Shown: positions 44,221 to 55,287, counted from the stretch's first letter. The stretch: 64,000 nucleotides of DNA from Adiantum capillus-veneris (GCA_014529385.2 CM043962.1:92886180-92950179), one strand, 5' to 3'. Made by a program: numbers and translations. Notes: generated by a model from the letters alone, not told the origin.

Positions 44221-45058
44221 TGTCATAAAATCTAATATCTAACCAACCCAGATGATTTTCTCATATTAAACTGATCATTTAATGTGGAAGAATAAACGAG
44301 AAGAAGGGTTAGGATACAGACATGTACTTATGGATCTATCTCAACGCAGGGCCGAGGTAAAAGGGTCCAAATGAGAGATGGTATGTCAATCAGCAATGCT
44401 ACCTAGTGGAGCTTAAAGACCTTAGGGTTAACCTCATTAAAGACCTCTTAAAGGTTAGTGTTAAAAAGTCCTTAGACCTAGGACCATAAGCAATCTGGGG
44501 CTGACCTTGAGGTGTCTGTCGTGCTTGTGGACTAAGGTGTTTGTGGGAACTTTGCCCAAGCTTGAGGTGCTTGTCATGTTTACATGACTAAGGTGCTTGA
44601 AGTGTTCAATTCAAACATGATCTCTCAAGAGGCATAAAAGATTTTCATGCTTAAATGACTAAGGTACTTGAAGTGTTCAATTCGAACATGATCTCTTAAG
44701 AAGCATAAAAGACCCATGTCAAGATCCTCCCCATTTTTTCTCATGATGTGTTTGAATCATATTCGATAGGATTTGAAGGGGTCCAAAGAGAATTTAAATG
44801 CATTTAAATAAATAATTAATCTCTTTCTCTCAAAGAGGGAAAAGAGGACACTTTTCCAAATGATATAATTAAATAATATGAGAGAGAGAGAGAGAGGGGG
44901 GGGGGGTGGACCAAGAATGAGAGGGGGGGCTGATTTGGGCATCCTTATACTCTCCCCCACGCACGCACACACACACTCTCTCATTGTGTGAAGTGCAAAT
45001 TGCAAGAGCTCCATCTCCTTCTCCAAGCTTGTTGACAAGTTGAGAGCCTACACCAACA
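44221..45058 (+). repeat. Gypsy-B 3' LTR
   Basis: Starts TGTCATAAAATC after a purine run (AAGAGAGAGGCAA) and ends CACCAACA. It is paired with 48,538-49,537, with similarity along the start and the end (CATCTCCTTCTCCAAGCTTG, GAGCCTACACCAACAC). Inside are a 71-bp tandem repeat at about 44,585-44,714 and a (GA)n/poly(G) tract at 44,879-44,906. It may be shared with Gypsy-D as its 5' LTR. Confidence 0.8.
44585..44714 (+). repeat. tandem repeat inside Gypsy-B LTR
   Basis: Two copies of a unit of about 71 bp beginning ATGACTAAGGT(G/A)CTTGAAG and containing TGTTCAATTC(A/G)AACATGATC. The Gypsy-D LTR has only looser versions of the AAGGTGCTTGA phrase. Confidence 0.85.
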
Positions 45059-45663
45059 CTCTTGGCTATGGAATGCAAATCCAACCAAGATCCATGCTTC
45101 AATGCTGAAGCTTGCCATCTTCTTCATCTTCATTACTATGCTATTATGCTATGCTAAGCAAGAAGAGTGATGATAAGTGAGGAACTATTTCTTCTCCTAT
45201 TGAATGCTTCTTTTTTGTCTTCCCTACCCTCATTCCCCGCTAGCTCTCTCCACCTTCGAAGGTGTTTGAGGCCTTGGGACTGAGGCCGGGGATGGTTATT
45301 GCTTTTACAAATTTTATATTATGCTCGTGATGCATGAATCTTTCCATCTTTAGTGCATCACCTAGGTTACAAGGAACACAAAGATTGTATTGTACCAAGT
45401 CTCTCTTGATGGGAGAATCTATAATACAAAAGCCTATTGGAGGGGGGACCGGCTCCACATAAATCCGATCCTCAACTGTTGTCAAGTTCTCTAAACTCTC
45501 TCTCTTGTAAAAGTATTGCTCATGCCAAGTTAATTAAGTATTATGGTTATGTTGCTACCGCTAATTAAGTTCACCCTCTATGTTCTCCAAGTAGTCTCAC
45601 AAAAATGCTCAATGTAATTCTCTTAATATCTCTCTTTTCAAAGTTCATAGGCCATTTCCATTA
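45059..45663. other. segment between Gypsy-B LTR and Gypsy-D gag
   Basis: About 600 bp with no plant retrotransposon domain recognised. An 81-codon minus-strand frame (45,240-45,485) has no recognisable motif. It may be leader sequence of Gypsy-D, which begins abruptly in mid-gag at about 45,664, or unrelated DNA. No primer-binding site was found next to the LTR. Confidence 0.4.
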
Positions 45664-46000
45664 TAGAGTATGTCAACTCCCAACGGCCTAGTTATATCAC
45701 TGAAGTCATCCACCACACTATGGTTGCATCTCGTGTCAATTTCCAACGAGGGGCTAAAAGAAATGCCAAGCCCATGGAAAACAAAGATCGAAACGATGCA
45801 AAGGGGAAGAACAATGCTCAAGGTTCTTCCCAAGGCAATTCCAACAACAACAGTAACAACAACAATAACAAGACCAAGGAGAAAGGAGTTTACAAAGGTA
45901 AAAAAAACTCTCTCGTGAAGAGCTAGAGGCTTTTCGTCGCAAAGATCAGAAATGCTTTAAGTGTGGGGAGCAAGGACATGGCTAATGTTCTTGTCCCAAA
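45664..46000 (+). pseudogene. Gypsy-D gag C-terminus and zinc knuckle
   Basis: Continues the gag seen in Gypsy-B, with a long asparagine-rich stretch (45,840-45,880). The zinc knuckle reads KCFKCGEQGHG and then a TAA stop where Gypsy-B has a tyrosine codon, before the final cysteine. Confidence 0.8.
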
Positions 46001-46079
46001 AGAAATGCCCGCAATGAGACTCCTAGAGCTTCCACGATTGAAGCTCCAAAAGAGGATGCTCATTGAAAAATATCATCCC

Positions 46080-46508
46080 TTTCCTATGCTTGGGGAAAGG
46101 TGAGGGAGCATGATGCCTTCATCCTTTTTGACCCTAGCTCTACTCATAACTTCTATCAATAGAGTTGGCCACTAAGCTGGGCATTCAAGCTTTCAATATG
46201 GGAGATAATATAACTGCCGATGGGGCTTTCAAGGGCATCAAGACTCCGTTACTCCCTTGATTGGGAAGTTGAGGCTTCATGTCCAAAGCAATGTCGACAA
46301 AGAAGACTTTTTTATCTCTCCTCTCCAACATGAGGATGTTATCCTAGGGGCACCATGGTTCAACCGCATGGCTGCCAACATGAAGTTCCCTGAAAGGAGA
46401 ATCTACTTCACCTACAGGGAAAAGAGCATGTATATAGATGCTAATGAGTCCAATCGTACTACACCACTTGTAAATTCACCTACTTTTAATAATTCAATGA
46501 AAAGATGA
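46080..46508 (+). pseudogene. Gypsy-D protease
   Basis: Eroded N-part (FDPSSTHN with a frame error), then frame 46,257-46,508: LRLHVQSNVDKEDFFISPLQ, HEDVILGAPWFNRMAANMK. Stop at about 46,506. Confidence 0.8.
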
Positions 46509-46597
46509 GTTTCCTCGTACATGATTTTTGTCAAAAAGTCTCTAAATGATGCTAATATTTAACAAAACAAAGTGATAGGAATCAAGAAGAATTAGTT

Positions 46598-47330
46598 TTG
46601 TCTAATTCTCTAAATAGATTCAAAGATGTATTTATCGATGACCTCCCTATGGAGTTACTTCCAAAACAAGGGGACGATGATCATATGATAGAGCTTCTAT
46701 CCGAGAGCTCACCCCCTAATAAACCTCCTTATAGAGTTTCTCAAGCTCAACAAGAGGAGATTATGAGGCAAGTACATGAGATGGTAGACAAGGGTATGGT
46801 GAGGCCTAGCTCCTCTCCCTTTTGTTCTCCAATCCTTTTAGTGCAAAAAGAAAGATGGTACATACCGCATGTGTGTGGACTATCGAGCACTAAATCGTAT
46901 CACTATCAAAAAGATAATTTTCGTATCGCAGGTAGAAGATTTGTTTGATAAGCTACAAGGTTCACCCTACTTCATATAGGTTTGACCTTAAACGTCGCTA
47001 TCATCAAATAAGGATAGTGAATGAAGATATCGTAAAGACCGCGTTCTGTACAACGTTTGGTCTTTATGAATATCTTGTCATGCCTTTTAGTTTGACAAAT
47101 GCTCCAGCCACGTTCAATCGTTTAATGGAGAAAATTTTTAGACCCCACCACAAGTTTATGGAGTGTTCTTTGATGATATCATCATCTACTTCAAGTCCTT
47201 GGAGTAGCACAAGCAACATCTCCAAGCAATTTTTCAAGCTTTGAGGAAGAACAAGCTTTTTACCAATAAAAAAAGAGTGAAATTTTCCTTCAAAAGATTC
47301 AATACTTAGGTCATATTATCTCTCAAGATG
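46598..47330 (+). pseudogene. Gypsy-D reverse transcriptase
   Basis: Frame 46,598-46,948 has FKDVFIDDLPMELLPKQGDD, PPYRVSQAQQEEIMRQ and VRPSSSPFCSPILLVQKER. The next frame (46,945-47,244) has [16 protein letters not shown] and [20 protein letters not shown]. The FFDDI box survives only in a shifted frame at about 47,165-47,185. Confidence 0.85.
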
Positions 47331-47338
47331 GTATCAAT

Positions 47339-47930
47339 ATGGATCCATCAAAGTTGGAGGTAATAAAAGCATGGCCTAATCCAAGGAATCTACATGAGCT
47401 ACGAAGCTTTATTGGTATGTATGCATATTGTAGATGCTTCATAACAAAATCCTCTCAAATAGCAGGACCATTACATGACTTAACCAATAAGAACGTTAAG
47501 TACTCATGGACTGCTAAGGAGAAAAATGCTTTTGACAAGCTCAAAGAGAAGCTTACCTCCCAACCAGTGCTTATGCTTCTGGATCTCTTAAAGCCATTTG
47601 AGGTCCAATGTGATGCTTGTGGTGATTGCCTTGGAGCAGTTTTGCTTCAAGAAGGGCATACCATAGCATATGAGATTCGAAGGCTCACTACTGATGAATA
47701 GGTCTTGGGCATCTATGAAAAGAGCTTTTAGCTATTCTACATGCCCTAGACACATGGAAGCACTATCTAATAGGGACTCCATTTATTTTGCGAACATACC
47801 ACCAAAGTCTCAAGTACTTCATGACGTAAAACAAGATCTCAGACAAACAAATGAGGCGGACATATTTTCTTTTCGCAATTTAATTTCCTATTGCTCACAT
47901 TGCTGGTAAGCATAATCAAGTGGTCGATGC
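47339..47930 (+). pseudogene. Gypsy-D RT thumb and RNase H
   Basis: Frame 47,339-47,701: LEVIKAWPNPRNLHELRSFI, SSQIAGPLHDLTNKNV and LLDLLKPFEVQCDACGDCL, ending GHTIAYEIRRL. It continues out of frame to LISYCSHCW-type text and IAGKHNQVVDALSR near 47,900-47,940, the usual end of Gypsy RNase H. Confidence 0.85.
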
Positions 47931-48500
47931 ACTATCGCGACGATCGAGGGTAAATGCGGTGTTTATAGCAACTCACAATGGTCTATCTTCTATGATAGAT
48001 GAGTACGTTACTGACCCTCATTTTAAAGATATAATGTCAGCCCTTGCCTTAGGGAGGAAAGAGGAACCATTCACCTTGCATGATGGTTATCTTCTCCATG
48101 GCAACATGCTACATGTTACTCACTCCCTTCGTGACAAAGTCATGTATGAATCCCATGCTTCTCCCTATGCGAGGCATCGAGGGATTCAACCTACTCTTCG
48201 AGGAGTAGAAGTGTACTTTTATTGGCCTACCATGAAAGTGGACGTACAAGAGTATGTTTCAAAATGTGTGATATGCCAAAAGACCAAGTATGATAGAGGG
48301 AGGCAACCTGGATTCCTCTAGCCATTGCCCATCCCTAATTCTCCATGGGAAAGTATATCCATGGATTCTATCTTTGGATTACCCAAGAATACGGAGAATA
48401 GTCGACAGGTTTAGCAAGCAAGCAAGCACACTTTATTCCTGTCAAAAAGACTATTAAGGCACACCAAATGACAACCCTCTTCATGTCACAGATTTTCAAA
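47920..48500 (+). pseudogene. Gypsy-D integrase, N-terminal part
   Basis: Frame 47,920-48,321: FTLHDGYLLHGNMLHVTHSL, the zinc finger ESHASPYARHRGIQPTLRG with YVSKCVICQKTKYDR. The core begins WESISMDSIFGLPKN at about 48,345, then the frame is lost and homology stops near 48,500. Confidence 0.85.
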
Positions 48501-48537
48501 CTTCCTCTACCTCATAGTCGAGGGATGAGAGAGGTAA

Positions 48538-49537
48538 TGTCATAAAATCTAATATCTAAATAACCCAAATGATTTTCTCATATTGAACTAATCATTTAAT
48601 GTGGGAGAATAAATGGGAATGAGAGTTAGAATATAGACATGTGCTTATGGATCCATCTCAGCACGAGGCCAAAGTCAATAAGTCCACATGGGAGATGGTA
48701 TGTCAAAGAGCAATGCTAGCTAATGGAGCTTGAAAGACCTTAGGGTTAGCTTCATTAAAGACCTCCAAATTTTAGTGTTAAAAGTCCTTAGACCTAGGAC
48801 CTTAGGTTAAGCTAGGTTCATGTTTTGGGTGTTATTAATTAAGGTGCTTGACATGCTTGATAGCTAAGGTCCTTGGCCAAGTTGGCCCTGTGCTTGAGGT
48901 GTACAAGTCTAAGTCAAAGTTGAGCCCTACAAAGAGGGAGGCGAGCCTACAAGCTAGGGATATGAGAGAGAGAGTTAGCCCATCCTCATACTAAGCCTAT
49001 GAATGTTGACTAAGGTGCTTGAGAAGTTTCCCCATGCTTGGAAGGTAAGGGCTTGAGGAGCTTAAGTCAAAAAGGGTCCCTACAAAGGAGGGGGCGAGCC
49101 CCAAAGCTAGGGACATGCTTGACTTGGCCTTCTACTCTCCCAATGGGCACCCCTTTCTTAAGGGGCACAAGAACACTTGTCAGGTTCTCCCTATGCTTAG
49201 CCACATGGTGTGCTTGAATCCTATTGGCTAGGATAAGGAGGGTCTCAATGAGCATTTAGATTAATTAATCAAGCCCTCTCTCTCAAAGGGGTAAGGAGAC
49301 ACTTGTCCAAAGCCTACCCATGTTTCTTGAAAATGTAAAAGGCATGTGATTGGCCAAGCTTTAGGGGGATCCAATCAAATCTCATGATGAGCTAGGAAGA
49401 GGGGTCGACCATGAGAAGCTAGGGCCTTGCTTGTGGGGTATACTCCCTCACACACGCTCTCATTCTCACTTGGTGAAAGTGCAAGAACTTCATCTCCTTC
49501 TCCAAGCTTGTTGAGAAGTGGAGAGCCTACACCAACA
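48538..49537 (+). repeat. Gypsy-D 3' LTR
   Basis: Starts TGTCATAAAATC after GAGAGAGG and ends ACCAACA, about 1,000 bp. It is longer than the Gypsy-B copy, with extra internal sequence. Confidence 0.78.
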
Positions 49538-50833
49538 CAGGTTTCTATTGTCTATTGCTCCCAATCCTTTAAAGGGAAAATATTTGTGTGTGAGGTAAAG
49601 GATTTTTTGATTCTTACTACAAATTATGGAGATGGATTATGCCTCTACCTTTTCCCCCGGTTTTTTTTAATAGTTTTTGGTCTATTGCAACAGTCTTTTA
49701 TCTCACATTTTGTAAACATTGGCATGGGGCTTGTGCCTTGTTAGTCCGAGTTTGTTAGCTGCCTTTTTAATCTAAAAAATGAGTAGGCAGTTCTGAACTC
49801 ATCCACTAAGCTAGTCTTTATGGTTGTTAAAAGTTGGCATGGTGTAACATGATGGTGTTATTGGCTTTTTTATGCACATGTCAAGGGAAGATAGCCCAAG
49901 CTCTTTTATTAAAATGTTACATGGTATGAGGCGTCGTTTACAAACTTAGAATGATAGTTGCTTGTCTTTGACCTTGATCCATATGGTTGGCTTTATTCCA
50001 CAAAAAATGGCATGATATTTTTTTGTCTTGATAACTTTTTTTTTTTGTTTAAGACCCTCTCTTATAGGACTAAGAGCTTCAAAATCTTTGACCTTGGTTA
50101 AAAATAACAATATTTAAGAAGAATTGATGATTATGTAGATAACAATAATCATGTCAAGCATCTTTGCTTGCAATTCAATAAATTCTTGCTGGTTTTTGGC
50201 CTACTTTTGAGTTGAGAACTTTGACCTAGCAGTACTATCCGAACTTTGCTCTTTGTAAGATTTGGGTATTTTTTAAAGCAAGTTTGTGTTCTTGATCAAG
50301 ATGAAATTTGATTGGTTAGGCAATATTTTTTTATTTGGCTTGGGTAGCTTGGGGATGATTGCAAAATACAAGGCTTTTGGATACCTTCTCTAAATTTGGA
50401 ACTTTGCTTATGACCCTGTCTTACTAGCTTTTTTGCTCAAACATGTGAATGCATGAGTATTCAGGGAGGTGAAACAAGAGCATGACACATGATGAGACCC
50501 GACTTGTGCATGAAGTGATGGTAGTTTCTAAATTTTCTAAATGGTGAATGCTATGAAAACATCCAAGCATCCAAGTGTTTTTGCTTCATTACATATGCGT
50601 CACCATGCATGGTTTTGTGGTAAAGTTGGCATTTAAACACTTTGATTCACAGCTTCATGAGGAATATTGCATGTTGCACTGATCAGAGGAAGTCTTCCTT
50701 GCATAGAGTCTATTTAGAAGCAGTAAAATTTTGCTTCAAAACGTAGCAATGCTTGCAAACTTGGACATGCAGCGAAAGTCCACATGATGGTGGAGTAAGA
50801 CTCATAAAATTAAGGATCAGTTCTAAGGTTGGT

Positions 50834-50834
<1 letters not shown>

Positions 50835-50872
<38 letters not shown>
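50835..50872. repeat. (CA)n microsatellite
   Basis: About 38 bp of CA dinucleotide. Confidence 0.96.
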
Positions 50873-50873
<1 letters not shown>

Positions 50874-52019
50874 CCAAAACAAATCCTCTCTTTTGCCCAC
50901 TCGTGTATATCACACGACACATATGATATGGAAAAGGTCTTCATACATACCCATCAATTGATTATTGAACTAGAACTAGATAGACCCTATGAGGCTACAT
51001 TCCATTATACTTTTCAACAGGCAGCACATGCGAGGAAGGAGATGTAGGAGTCAAGGAAAGCGAAGGAGTTTTTTTTTGTGTGGTTGTTGGCTCTCTCTTT
51101 CAGCGCTGGTCGTGGCAATGGCGACCTCGAGATGGCTTCCTCTATCAAAGAAGAGGTGAGCCCACAATTGTGCAAAAGTAAGCTGCTGGATCTGTGCGAG
51201 TAAGCCCTTCATCTTTTCTACTTTTGCTGTGCGTGTATGTGTCTGTGCTTCTCTTCTTCCTTCCAATGGGACAAGTGCTATTGTGCACAAGGTAACCGTG
51301 TGGAAATGACATTTCAAGAGCTTGTGTTTAACTTTACACAGATCTAGTTACTAGTCAAAATGTTCATTGGACTTTGCCATGTGTGTGTATGTGCGCACGA
51401 TTGTGCAGCGTGCTCATCAACTTTGGAAAAAAGTTGTATTGTTTTCTGTTGGAACTTATGCAGGGGTGTTGGTTTTTATGTGATGAACCATTACCGGTTT
51501 TAATCATGCCCAGTTAACAACTCAGAAAAGAATAGGATTTCTTATTTTTTTAGATGAAGAACTCATTGTTGCATTGTCATGTGTAGTAGAATATAATTAA
51601 CTGTTTTATTGTGCTGAAACATTTCTGGACTGAACAGTTTTGCTGGGCTTAACGTAAGATTGCATAATTGCATCATACGATTTGAGTTTCTTCCGGATGA
51701 TGCTGGACAGTGGGATAAGTATTGAGTGAAGGTGCTTGCTGTCAGTGAATTGCGCCCCATTTCATGAGCATCTATATTCAGTCTTGGGTGATGCGGTTCT
51801 ACTTCCATTCGGCTCGACTCTCATCACTTAGTGACAACCTTGGAAACTTTTTTTGCATCATGCTCCAACAATATTCCTCCTATTGCTGGCTCCGCTCATA
51901 TCGGGTTACTTTCATGAAGGCTCCCATGAGTTACTCTGAATGCTTGTACCACGTGCACATTGGCTCTGTGTGCTATATGAACATGCTAAAACCTACCTCC
52001 AGAGCCAAATAGTGACTAT

Positions 52020-52240
52020 AGGCCTAGGGGATTTAGTCCGGCAATTTTGTGAGCCTGTCGCGCGGGCATGTTTGGACAAGTGGTTTTGTCAGTTTAAACC
52101 CTCTTGCAAAAACGGTTTGTACACATGTTTGACAGTTGAGTTTAGGGAATTAGTTCGGCAACTTTGTGAACCTGTTTGCAGGCATGTTGGGACAAGTCTA
52201 TTAGGTTAGCTTTTGTCAATCAAGACCCTCTTGCATAAAT
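52020..52240. repeat. imperfect direct repeat, about 120 bp apart
   Basis: Copies at about 52,028 and 52,145: TTAGT(C/T)CGGCAA(T/C)TTTGTGA(G/A)CCTG, then GGCATGTT.GGACAAGT and ACCCTCTTGCA(A/T)AAA. A similar phrase (GGCACTTTTGTGAGTCTGTT) lies at 63,072, in the LTR-like sequence at the right end. Confidence 0.7.
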
Positions 52241-52729
52241 GGTTACTAGGATAATTGTAATGTGGATTGAGTTCCCGGACAAGCGCATCAGTAGGTTGTG
52301 AAATACGGGCCTCACAATACCCTAAAACTATGTGCAGGCACATGCACACATTTTTGCAATATAGAAGGAAAAGTCAACTGACCCGCATTTTTAGATTGGG
52401 GCTACACACGATTTGGTCTCACAAACTTCGATACCAGTACTCGAAACTCAATGGCTCCTTTTCCTCACACCTTGTGCACCATTTGACCTACGGAATTCGA
52501 GCTCTGGTTCTCACACACAAAGCTGGTGGTGAGTATTGGAATTCCAAATTTCTAGGTTAAAAGCCCACCATAAAAGCAGCCCCTCTTATCCATTCTCTCA
52601 CAGGTTTGCCAATGCTACTTTGTTGCCCTCTCTGGTGTTTTCTCTATCCTAGGTCACCCTCCCCTTACGGCAGCCTTGCAGCCATTTCTCGGCAGTCCAT
52701 CGCCCTCATCACCAATCCTACCTTAACAA

Positions 52730-52910
52730 GCTTTTGAATTGTTGCTGCCCATCATCACCAAGATTATATTTTCTTGTCCTTCTCATTGGTCAAAGTTGAT
52801 TTCTTGGCCCAATAGTCGACCACATCGTTGTTCTTGTGGTACCAAGGGATTCCTAGGAGGACGTTACACGCTTCCAAAGGCTTGATGTAAAAGTCCTCGT
52901 GCCCTAAATA
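52730..52910 (-). pseudogene. Gypsy-E protease, C-terminal part
   Basis: On the minus strand the frame reads YLGHEDFYIKPLEACNVLL, then GIPWYHKNNDVVDYWAKK. It continues the protease interrupted at 55,973 (PVIGKLRG). The two halves are separated by the 3.06-kb element at 52,911-55,972. Homology fades below about 52,730, so RT and later domains are gone. Confidence 0.8.
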
Positions 52911-53633
52911 TGTAACAAACTGCTGACGTGTCAAAGCCTAAAGAATGCAGCCAACTTACAGATGATGTGGCTGTCCGAGAGCAAAAACCCTAACCCTAAT
53001 TCCTGCCAGAAACCCTAATTTTGGAAACCCTAACCCTAAAACCTGCAAACCCTAACTCTGGAAACCCTAACCCTAAAACCTGCAAACCCTAATTCTAGAA
53101 ACCCTAAGAAGAACAGGCAACAGAAGGAGTCCTACCAACTTATGGGGACCTCGTCCAATGGGGCCCCAAGTTTGATAAAGGCATTAAAAATAAAGTAGAA
53201 CACACTCAAAAGACTTTGGACATCAAAATATGATGATGTGACACCTGTACGGACGTCCCGGAATTCGCGGCGGATTTTTAGGGAAATCCCGAATATTTAG
53301 GAAAGTGATTTTTTGGGGTCAACTTTTCATATTTGATGCTTTTAGGCTTTGGGCCTTTAAATATGAGCCTTGGGGGCCCTCTCTGGCACTTTTTAGCGCG
53401 CAGATTGCAGAGCAGGTGCTCCTCGGCTCTTGTACTTTGTGAATCGACAGTAATATAAAGAAATACCGAAAGGGGCGCCAAGGTTTGGGGCCAATACTCT
53501 CTGGGGTGGAATTCCGCCACTCCGTGTCGCGTGTCGTCTCTCTCTCTCTCTCTTTTAGTTCAGTTGTTATTGAAGTGCTAAAAGTCTTTTCAGTCTGCTC
53601 TTTCTATTGGCACGTGGTGCCCGCCTTGTGACA
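52911..53633 (+). repeat. TR-GAG element 5' LTR
   Basis: TGTAACAAACTGCTGACGTG to GCCTTGTGACA, 723 bp. Seven AAACCCTAA (telobox) motifs lie between 52,983 and 53,107. TATA-like TTTAAATAT lies near 53,357. It is about 38 bp longer than the 3' LTR, mostly from one extra two-telobox unit. Confidence 0.92.
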
Positions 53634-53634
53634 G

Positions 53635-53669
53635 TGGTATCAGAGCATACAAGACAGTGGTATCAGAGC
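53635..53669 (+). other. duplicated primer-binding site
   Basis: TGGTATCAGAGC occurs at 53,635 and again at 53,658, in two copies of a 23-bp unit (ACAGTGGTATCAGAGCAT plus spacer). Each is an exact match to the plant initiator tRNA-Met complement. The first lies next to the LTR. Confidence 0.92.
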
Positions 53670-53842
53670 ATCAAGCGTGTGCTTTTTTGAAAGCATACCG
53701 GTCCTACAAAAGAGTAGACAGAGCTATTGGAATTGAATTATATTTGAGGTATCAGCCACTCCCACCCTTACTGCATCGTGCATTGGGCGTGCTCCTGTCT
53801 TCACCGCTCATGTCTTATAGGGCATAAGCCAATTAAGATCCC

Positions 53843-54240
53843 TTGCAAGAGAAGGATCCAGATTTGTTTCAAGTCACTGTTTTTCTCAGAAGCAATGCCA
53901 TGCAGATGTTGATGTCTACAGCTACCAAGCAGCATACTCCAAGTACTTGGCAAGCTTTCAAGAAAATTTTTGCCCGAAGTTATATGGTTTCTGACATCTT
54001 CCTTCGGAGTGCAACTTCTGGCAGAGTGGGGTATCCTGAAATGCTTGCCATGGAAACCCTAGCAGATTATAACTTGAAGTTTCTCGACATCTCCGAGTAG
54101 ATGTCTCTTCACGAGCAGATGACCTTGGAGGTTTAGTGTGATTGCTATCTCTTGGAACTACCGTCGTCGCCAAAGAAACAGTCTGTCCAAGAGTTGATGG
54201 ATCATGCTGTGCTCGGCTACGACCTCATGGAAGGAACCTA
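53843..54240 (+). pseudogene. gag-like remnant
   Basis: The frame 53,843-54,100 reads NAMQMLMSTATKQHTPSTW, then FKKIFARSYMVSDIFLRSAT, with the spacing of the retrotransposon-gag domain. After a stop at 54,100 it continues MSLHEQMTLEV and KQSVQELMDHAVLGYDL. The last part resembles the Gypsy-E gag segment near 62,870-62,960 (FKEQIERV, ESIQQLMGHA), suggesting a related gag lineage. Two stops interrupt it. Confidence 0.7.
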
Positions 54241-54499
54241 ACCCTAATTTTTGGTGCAGGTTTCAAGATGGAAAGTCAATCGACTTTTCAAGCTCGACTA
54301 ATGTCGAGATTGCTTTTTAAGTTTGAGTTTTGTTTGATCTTGTTTGGTGATCATGTTTGGAATTTGTTTGAAATGGATGGTATCTGTTTTGAACCTGTTT
54401 TGGTGCCGATTTGAATTGTTTGACTCTGGTTTGATACTGGTTTCAATGCTTGGTGATTTTACTCCCGGGTGGAGAAGTGAGAAATATTGTTTTGGTATT

Positions 54500-55200
54500 G
54501 TTTGAACCTCGGAACGACCTAGGCCGATGCCTGGGGAGCGTTTCGTTGTATGTTTGAAAACCTCCGAACGACGCAAGCCGATGCCTGGGGAGCATTTGGT
54601 TGTATGCTTGTAAAATAATTGTTGTTGTGACTCTCGGCCCGGACCTGGATGGTTATGCGGGAGGAGTATTAAGAAGTCTGAGCAGTGGTTACTCTCAGCA
54701 CCTCCAAACGACGCAGGCTGCGGTCTGGGGGGCGTTTGGTTGTAAAAGGCCTCTTATCTTTCGGCCCGGACCTTTTTAGGTTATGCGAGAGGAGTGATGA
54801 GGGAGTCGTTGAATATCTCCCGGGCCGGACCTTGTTAGGTTATGCGGGAGGAGTGTTCATCGGCGGCTTTATGTTTCTATGTCTTGTAACATGCATATGT
54901 GAGCATTTGTGTTGCATTGTGATATGCCAACCACTGAATATTCCTAATTGGATGAGATTGCCTGGGTATGTAATTTTAGTGCATCAAGACACCTGAGGAA
55001 GATCAGTACGGTCTAGGTGTGATGGCTAATTTTACTACGTCGGAATATCAAGAGTTCCGATCTGGACGAAAGGAGAAGCTAACTCCTTGATCAAAACAGC
55101 CGATAGGAGCAGCTAACTCCTTGATCAAAAGAGCAGAAAGGAGAAGCTAACTCCTTAATAAAAAGAGCAAACTGATTGTCCCTCAGAATGTCCCTTGGAA
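54500..55200 (+). repeat. three families of short repeats in TR-GAG interior
   Basis: Module 1 (CTC.GAACGAC..AGGC.G, then CTGGGGAGCGTTTGGTTGTA) occurs near 54,511, 54,565 and 54,700. Module 2 (CTCGGCCCGGACCT, then GGTTATGCGGGAGGAGT) occurs near 54,632, 54,760 and 54,815. Module 3 (GGAGAAGCTAACTCCTTGAT) occurs three times between about 55,070 and 55,160. Confidence 0.8.
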
Positions 55201-55287
55201 TGACCCTCGGAAATTTTTGAGCTAACTTGAGTTGTTTTGCAGATATGCTGTAATCGCGGACGATTACTCTCTTTCAAGGAGGGGAGA

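Larger units (their letters stand above)
41105..45058 (+). mobile_element. Gypsy-B: chromovirus with internal deletion
   Basis: Plus-strand element: gag (41,151-41,761), zinc knuckle (about 41,945-41,985), protease (42,087-42,420), RT (42,700-43,180). It then jumps at about 43,216-43,221 straight to the integrase C-terminal region and chromodomain (43,222-43,850), the 3' non-coding region and a 3' LTR (44,221-45,058). RT thumb, RNase H and the integrase core are missing. No 5' LTR is seen; the left end merges with GT/CT repeats. Confidence 0.87.
45664..49537 (+). mobile_element. Gypsy-D: same chromovirus family, different deletions
   Basis: Starts in mid-gag (EYVNSQRPSYITEVIHHTMV), then zinc knuckle, protease (46,080-46,508), RT (46,598-47,300), RNase H (47,339-47,930), integrase zinc finger (47,920-48,321) and the start of the core (to about 48,500). 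It then jumps to the 3' non-coding region (CCTCATAGTCGAGG) and a 3' LTR (48,538-49,537). The integrase C-terminus and chromodomain are absent. Confidence 0.87.
49538..52729. other. spacer without recognisable gene
   Basis: About 3.2 kb with no recognised domain. It contains a (CA)n tract (50,835-50,872), T-rich runs and an imperfect repeat at 52,020-52,240. The longest open frames (e.g. 52,267-52,560) are not recognised. Confidence 0.4.

Noticed and set aside
45240-45485. 81-codon minus-strand open frame between the Gypsy-B LTR and Gypsy-D
   Set aside because: No recognisable motif, and it lies in what may be a leader of Gypsy-D on the opposite strand.
52983-53107. Interstitial telomere repeat
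   Set aside because: Motifs are separated by varied spacers and repeat in both LTRs of one element, so they are LTR telobox motifs rather than telomeric sequence.
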